Source: Candidatus Omnitrophota bacterium (GTDB taxonomy: Bacteria > Omnitrophota > Gorgyraeia > 2-01-FULL-45-10). Taken from it: a DNA stretch of 9,589 nucleotides. The stretch lies in the NCBI GenBank assembly GCA_030695725.1, contig JAUYPN010000067.1:1-9589 (forward strand), given 5' to 3'. A model generated the notes under the pieces. It made no database searches, was not told the DNA's origin, and saw only the letters and a list, made by a program, of their open reading frames with translations. The stretch's first letter is position 1. Every line of letters begins with the position of its first letter. This document shows positions 6,896 to 9,589 of this stretch, in pieces. The position numbers and the translations under genes were made by a program.

Positions 6896-7910
6896 GTTCC
6901 ATTTTGAGGCTACCGGTATAGGGAGCCTGCCGTTTAAAGACCCTCGGTGCGCTTGCCGGCTAGTTTTCGATAATTTCAAATACATACCTTTCTGGCCTCA
7001 GCTCAATAACCGCTCTTTCAAAGAGCATATGTACTGCCAGTTCTCCGAAGGACTCCCCGGGGTCGTGATAGACGAGAAGAAGAGGTCTGTATATGTCGAT
7101 TCCGGGAAAGCGGCCTCCGGCATGGAGAAAGCTTATCAGAAATATCTCGATGGGGACGTGGAGTATTTCAGGATCTCGAGTGAGTTCGCCGAGGGCCTTT
7201 ACGAATTTTTCGGCTCTTTTAAAAAAGAAGCGCAGGCGGCAAGATTTGTAAAAGGTCACGTCACCGGGCCGGTGAGTTTTGGGCTATCGGTGACGAATGA
7301 AAATAAGAGAGCGCTGATCTACGACAAATATATGTTCGATGTCGCCGTAAAAGTCCTCGCGATGAAGACAAGATGGCAGATACGCGAGCTGAAGAAACTC
7401 TCTAAGGACGTCATCATATTCGTAGACGAGCCGTATCTTGTATCGATAGGCTCAAGCTATGTCAATATTCCGGCGGATGATGTCACAAGATCTCTCGACG
7501 ATATCTTTTCCGCGATAAGGGAAGAGGGCGCCCTGTCGGGCGTCCATTGCTGCGGGAACACGGATTGGCCGCTGCTTCTTAAAAGAGGCGTTGACATATT
7601 GAACTTCGACGCTTATAATTTTATGAAAGAGTTTTTCCTGTACCATCGGGATATAAAAGATTTTATCGGAAGGGGCTCCGCGATAGCATGGGGGATAGTT
7701 CCTTCGTCTTCCGCCGCGGACACGGAGACGCCCGAATCTATCGCAAAGAGGCTCAAAGAGGCTTTAAAGATATTGGAAGATAAGGGCATCGATGGCTCCT
7801 CGATCTCTTCGCTTGTGACCTCGAGCTGCGGCCTCGGGACTCTCGATGAAAGAAGAGCGAAAAGAATAGTGGAGACGGCCAAAGGCGTGTCGGATATACT
7901 AAAAAATTGA
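6888..7910 (+). CDS. MetE/UROD-fold methyltransferase-like protein
   Basis: A 340-residue TIM-barrel protein resembling the C-terminal catalytic half of cobalamin-independent methionine synthase (COG0620) and the related uroporphyrinogen-decarboxylase/corrinoid methyltransferase group. Evidence is the N-terminal ATGIGSLPF (TxxGSlP type), GHVTGPVSFG near residue 125, VDEPYL with Asp180-Glu181, the zinc motif VHCCGN (His220, Cys222) and SSCGLGTL with Cys314. His, Cys and Cys match the zinc ligands that activate a thiol in MetE. The MetE N-terminal half is absent, so methyl donor and acceptor are uncertain; it may use a corrinoid or a small methyl carrier rather than methyl-folate. The start overlaps the htpX end by eight bases with only a weak ribosome site. 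Agmatinase follows after 12 bases. A thiol methyltransferase role is the safest inference. Confidence 0.75.
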   Translation: MPKFHFEATGIGSLPFKDPRCACRLVFDNFKYIPFWPQLNNRSFKEHMYCQFSEGLPGVVIDEKKRSVYVDSGKAASGMEKAYQKYLDGDVEYFRISSEFAEGLYEFFGSFKKEAQAARFVKGHVTGPVSFGLSVTNENKRALIYDKYMFDVAVKVLAMKTRWQIRELKKLSKDVIIFVDEPYLVSIGSSYVNIPADDVTRSLDDIFSAIREEGALSGVHCCGNTDWPLLLKRGVDILNFDAYNFMKEFFLYHRDIKDFIGRGSAIAWGIVPSSSAADTETPESIAKRLKEALKILEDKGIDGSSISSLVTSSCGLGTLDERRAKRIVETAKGVSDILKN

Positions 7911-7922
7911 TCGAAACTGTAT

Positions 7923-8810
7923 ATGGAAGATAAGAACACGGTTAAAAATTATATGGCGCTGGAGGAAGAATACTCCAGTTTGAAAAAATCCAAGGTTGTG
8001 GTGGTACAGGTCCCTTATGATAAGACCGCTACATACATCAAGGGAACCGTCAACGGGCCCGGGGCCATAATAGATGCTTCAAAGAAGCTGGAGCTCTTCG
8101 ATGAAGAACTGAATCAGGAGACATATAAGATAGGCATACATACCGCCGATCCGCTGCCGGTACAGGATCTTCTGCCGGAAGCGATGGTGGACAAAGTTTA
8201 TACCTCCACAATGGAGTTATTGAAGGCGAACAAATTCCCCGTTATTTTGGGCGGCGAGCATTCGTTGAGCATAGGATCCGTCAGGGCTTTCAAAGAAATT
8301 TATCCGGATCTGTCGGTCCTGCACCTCGACGCGCATTATGATATGAGAGATGAATATTTCGGTTCCAAGTTCAACCATGGCTGCGTTGCGCGCAGGATCA
8401 GCGAGATGTGCTCCATAGTTCAGACCGGAATGCGCAGCCTATCAAAGGAAGAGAAGGATTTTCTCTCCAGCCAGGCCAATGGCAAGGTCAAGGCAGTGAA
8501 CGTCTACGATATACTGGAAATGCCTTTATGGAAAGACACCATATCGCACAGTTTGAGCGAGCATGTCTACGTGAGCATAGACCTCGATGTCTTCGATCCG
8601 TCGCTGGTGCCGGCAGTCGGGACTCCTGAGCCGGGCGGGATAGGCTGGTATGAGACGCTCGACCTTCTGCGCGAGGTATCCAAAGACAGAAAAATAGCGG
8701 GATTTGACGTAGTTGAGCTGTGCCCCATAAAAGGGCAGGTCTCGTCGGATTTTCTGGCGGCGAAACTTATTTACAGGCTGCTGGGATATATATTCCCGGC
8801 GAAGAAGTAA
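7923..8810 (+). CDS. speB: Agmatinase (ureohydrolase family)
   Basis: Manganese enzyme of the arginase/agmatinase family, 295 residues, the normal length. It is expected to hydrolyse agmatine to putrescine and urea in the cytoplasm. The metal-binding motifs are intact: GGEHSLSIG with His113, LDAHYDMR with Asp136, His138 and Asp140, and SIDLDVFDPS with Asp220 and Asp222, followed by GTPEPGGIGW and FDVVELCP. The family also contains arginases, guanidinobutyrases and formiminoglutamases. The agmatinase call rests on the arginine decarboxylase gene only ten bases downstream, whose product agmatine is the substrate. ATG at 7923 gives the standard N-terminal length; no strong ribosome site is visible, and the 12-base gap suggests co-transcription with the gene before it. 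Confidence 0.9.
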   Translation: MEDKNTVKNYMALEEEYSSLKKSKVVVVQVPYDKTATYIKGTVNGPGAIIDASKKLELFDEELNQETYKIGIHTADPLPVQDLLPEAMVDKVYTSTMELLKANKFPVILGGEHSLSIGSVRAFKEIYPDLSVLHLDAHYDMRDEYFGSKFNHGCVARRISEMCSIVQTGMRSLSKEEKDFLSSQANGKVKAVNVYDILEMPLWKDTISHSLSEHVYVSIDLDVFDPSLVPAVGTPEPGGIGWYETLDLLREVSKDRKIAGFDVVELCPIKGQVSSDFLAAKLIYRLLGYIFPAKK

Positions 8811-8820
8811 GGGGTACCAT

Positions 8821-9390
8821 ATGCTGCTCGTTCCGAGAAGACATCTGCTGGTTCCGAAGAAGATGTTCCTGACTAAAGGCGTGGGCGTCCACAAGGCCCA
8901 GCTCAGGAGCTTCGAGCTGGCATTGCGCGACGCCGGAATAGAAAAGTGCAACTTAGTCCACGTCTCGAGCATACTTCCGCCCGAATGCAAAGTCATATCC
9001 AAGAACGAGGGCCTGAAAGAGCTCATTCCCGGAATGATAACGTACGCGGTAGTTTCGAGATGCGCGTCCAATGAGCCGCACCGCCTTATCGCCTCCAGCG
9101 TGGGCTGCGCGGTGCCCGCCGATCCCAACGCTCACGGATACTTGAGCGAACACAACGCTTTCGGGCAGAATGAAAAAGTCGCTGGTGATATCGCCGAGGA
9201 CCTGGCCGTGGAAATGTTGGCGTCCACGCTCGGGCTTGAATTCGACGAAGATAAATCCTGGGATGAGAATAAAGAGATATATCAGCTCAAGGATAAGATC
9301 ATCCGCACGTCCAATATCACGCAGACCGCGATAATCGGCCCCGAAGGCAACTACGCCACCGTCGTCGCCTCCGCCGTCTTCCTCTTCTAA
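8821..9390 (+). CDS. pdaD: Pyruvoyl-dependent arginine decarboxylase
   Basis: Converts arginine to agmatine and CO2 with a pyruvoyl group made by self-cleavage, unlike the PLP enzyme SpeA. The 189-residue proenzyme carries the family core: MFLTKGVGVHKAQLRSFELA, NLVHVSSILPPE, NEPHRLIASSVGCAVP, GYLSEHNAFGQ and AEDLAVEMLASTLG, ending in VVASAVFLF. By analogy with the Methanocaldococcus jannaschii enzyme (cleaved between the two Ser of its SSIMPPE motif), cleavage should fall between Ser49 and Ser50, giving a beta chain of 49 residues and an alpha chain with the N-terminal pyruvoyl. AGGGG at 8810-8814 lies six bases before the ATG; Met15 is an alternative start just before the conserved core. With the preceding agmatinase it makes a two-gene putrescine pathway. 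It is the last gene before a hairpin. Confidence 0.94.
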   Translation: MLLVPRRHLLVPKKMFLTKGVGVHKAQLRSFELALRDAGIEKCNLVHVSSILPPECKVISKNEGLKELIPGMITYAVVSRCASNEPHRLIASSVGCAVPADPNAHGYLSEHNAFGQNEKVAGDIAEDLAVEMLASTLGLEFDEDKSWDENKEIYQLKDKIIRTSNITQTAIIGPEGNYATVVASAVFLF

Positions 9391-9409
9391 AATATTTCTT
9401 CTTACCTCA

Positions 9410-9438
9410 GAGGGCGGTTACCTTTGGTGTCCGCCCTC
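9410..9438 (+). terminator. Hairpin after the decarboxylase gene, possible terminator
   Basis: An 8-bp perfect GC-rich stem (GAGGGCGG with CCGCCCTC) starts 20 bases after the stop codon. It can extend inward past a T-T mismatch through a short ACC/GGT stem to a TTT loop. There is no clear run of T on either side, so it may be a weak or Rho-aided terminator or a 3'-end stabiliser rather than a classic intrinsic terminator. Confidence 0.5.
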
Positions 9439-9488
9439 CGCTGACGTAAATTTACATTAGGCATCATTGCTGTCCAAATTAGCCCGTT

Positions 9489-9557
9489 TGTCATTCCCGC
9501 GAAAGCGGGAATCCAGACGAGAATTGTTTATGGATGCCCGCTTCCGCGGGCATGACA
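9489..9557. repeat. REPIN-like doublet of two inverted REP hairpins
   Basis: Two 26-base arms (9489-9514 and 9532-9557) are inverted copies, matching at 23 of 26 positions, with 17 bases between them. Each arm is itself a hairpin with an 8-bp stem: 9493-9512 with loop GAAA, and 9534-9553 with loop TTCC, which is GGAA on the other strand. This is the layout of a REP doublet (BIME/REPIN), normally mobilised in trans by a RAYT (TnpA-REP) transposase. The left hairpin fits the form ATTCCC-N8-GGGAAT, also seen in neisserial dRS3 repeats. That is a likeness of pattern, not proof of relation. Confidence 0.75.
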
Positions 9558-9589
9558 TGATTTGGTATCTCAAAATAATCTTCTCGACG

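Larger units (their letters stand above)
9391..9589. other. Intergenic region without genes
   Basis: After the decarboxylase stop no open frame with recognisable coding character is seen on either strand up to the window end. The stretch holds the hairpin at 9410-9438, a short palindrome GTAAATTTAC at 9446-9455, and the REP doublet at 9489-9557. Nothing recognisable is seen between 9456 and 9488 or after 9557. Confidence 0.7.

Noticed and set aside
9446..9455. Perfect palindrome GTAAATTTAC
   Set aside because: Ten AT-rich bases without repeat elsewhere in the window; too short to call an operator or site.
9489..9557. CRISPR repeat or integrative attachment site
   Set aside because: There are only two inverted, not direct, copies and no spacers or integrase; the REP doublet reading explains the structure fully.

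Overview
The window looks like a stretch of chromosome from an uncultured bacterium. Frequent ATA (Ile) and AGG (Arg) codons, mid-range base composition, and a set combining a glycoamylase-like enzyme, HtpX, agmatinase and a pyruvoyl-type arginine decarboxylase would fit a Candidatus Omnitrophota-like or other PVC-related lineage. That placement is inference from general impression; no rRNA or marker gene is present. All ten recognisable genes lie on the + strand. Most are separated by a few bases or overlap, so much of the window is probably transcribed as one or a few long operons.

Positions 1-5909 form a carbohydrate module: the 3' part of a glycoamylase-like (GH144/GH189-type) glycan enzyme, two sugar ABC-transporter permeases, a lipoprotein and a single-pass membrane protein that both end in a jelly-roll carbohydrate-binding-like domain, and a ROK-family regulator. 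The likely picture is a glycan processed by the enzyme, oligosaccharides captured at the envelope and imported, and control by the ROK protein. No solute-binding protein of usual size and no transporter ATPase is visible. They may lie upstream of the window or elsewhere.

Positions 5930-9390 carry an HtpX-like membrane metalloprotease with an unusual EF-hand-type loop, a MetE/UROD-fold methyltransferase-like protein, an agmatinase, and a pyruvoyl-dependent arginine decarboxylase. The last two together make a two-step route from arginine through agmatine to putrescine plus urea.

The final 199 bases (9391-9589) hold no gene. They contain a strong hairpin just after the decarboxylase and a REPIN-like inverted pair of REP hairpins whose arms differ by compensating base changes.

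No CRISPR array, RNA gene, transposase, phage gene or recognised defence system was seen. The most notable points are the EF-hand loop in the protease, the ROK protein that has lost the family's zinc site, the paired jelly-roll proteins beside the permeases, and the REP doublet.
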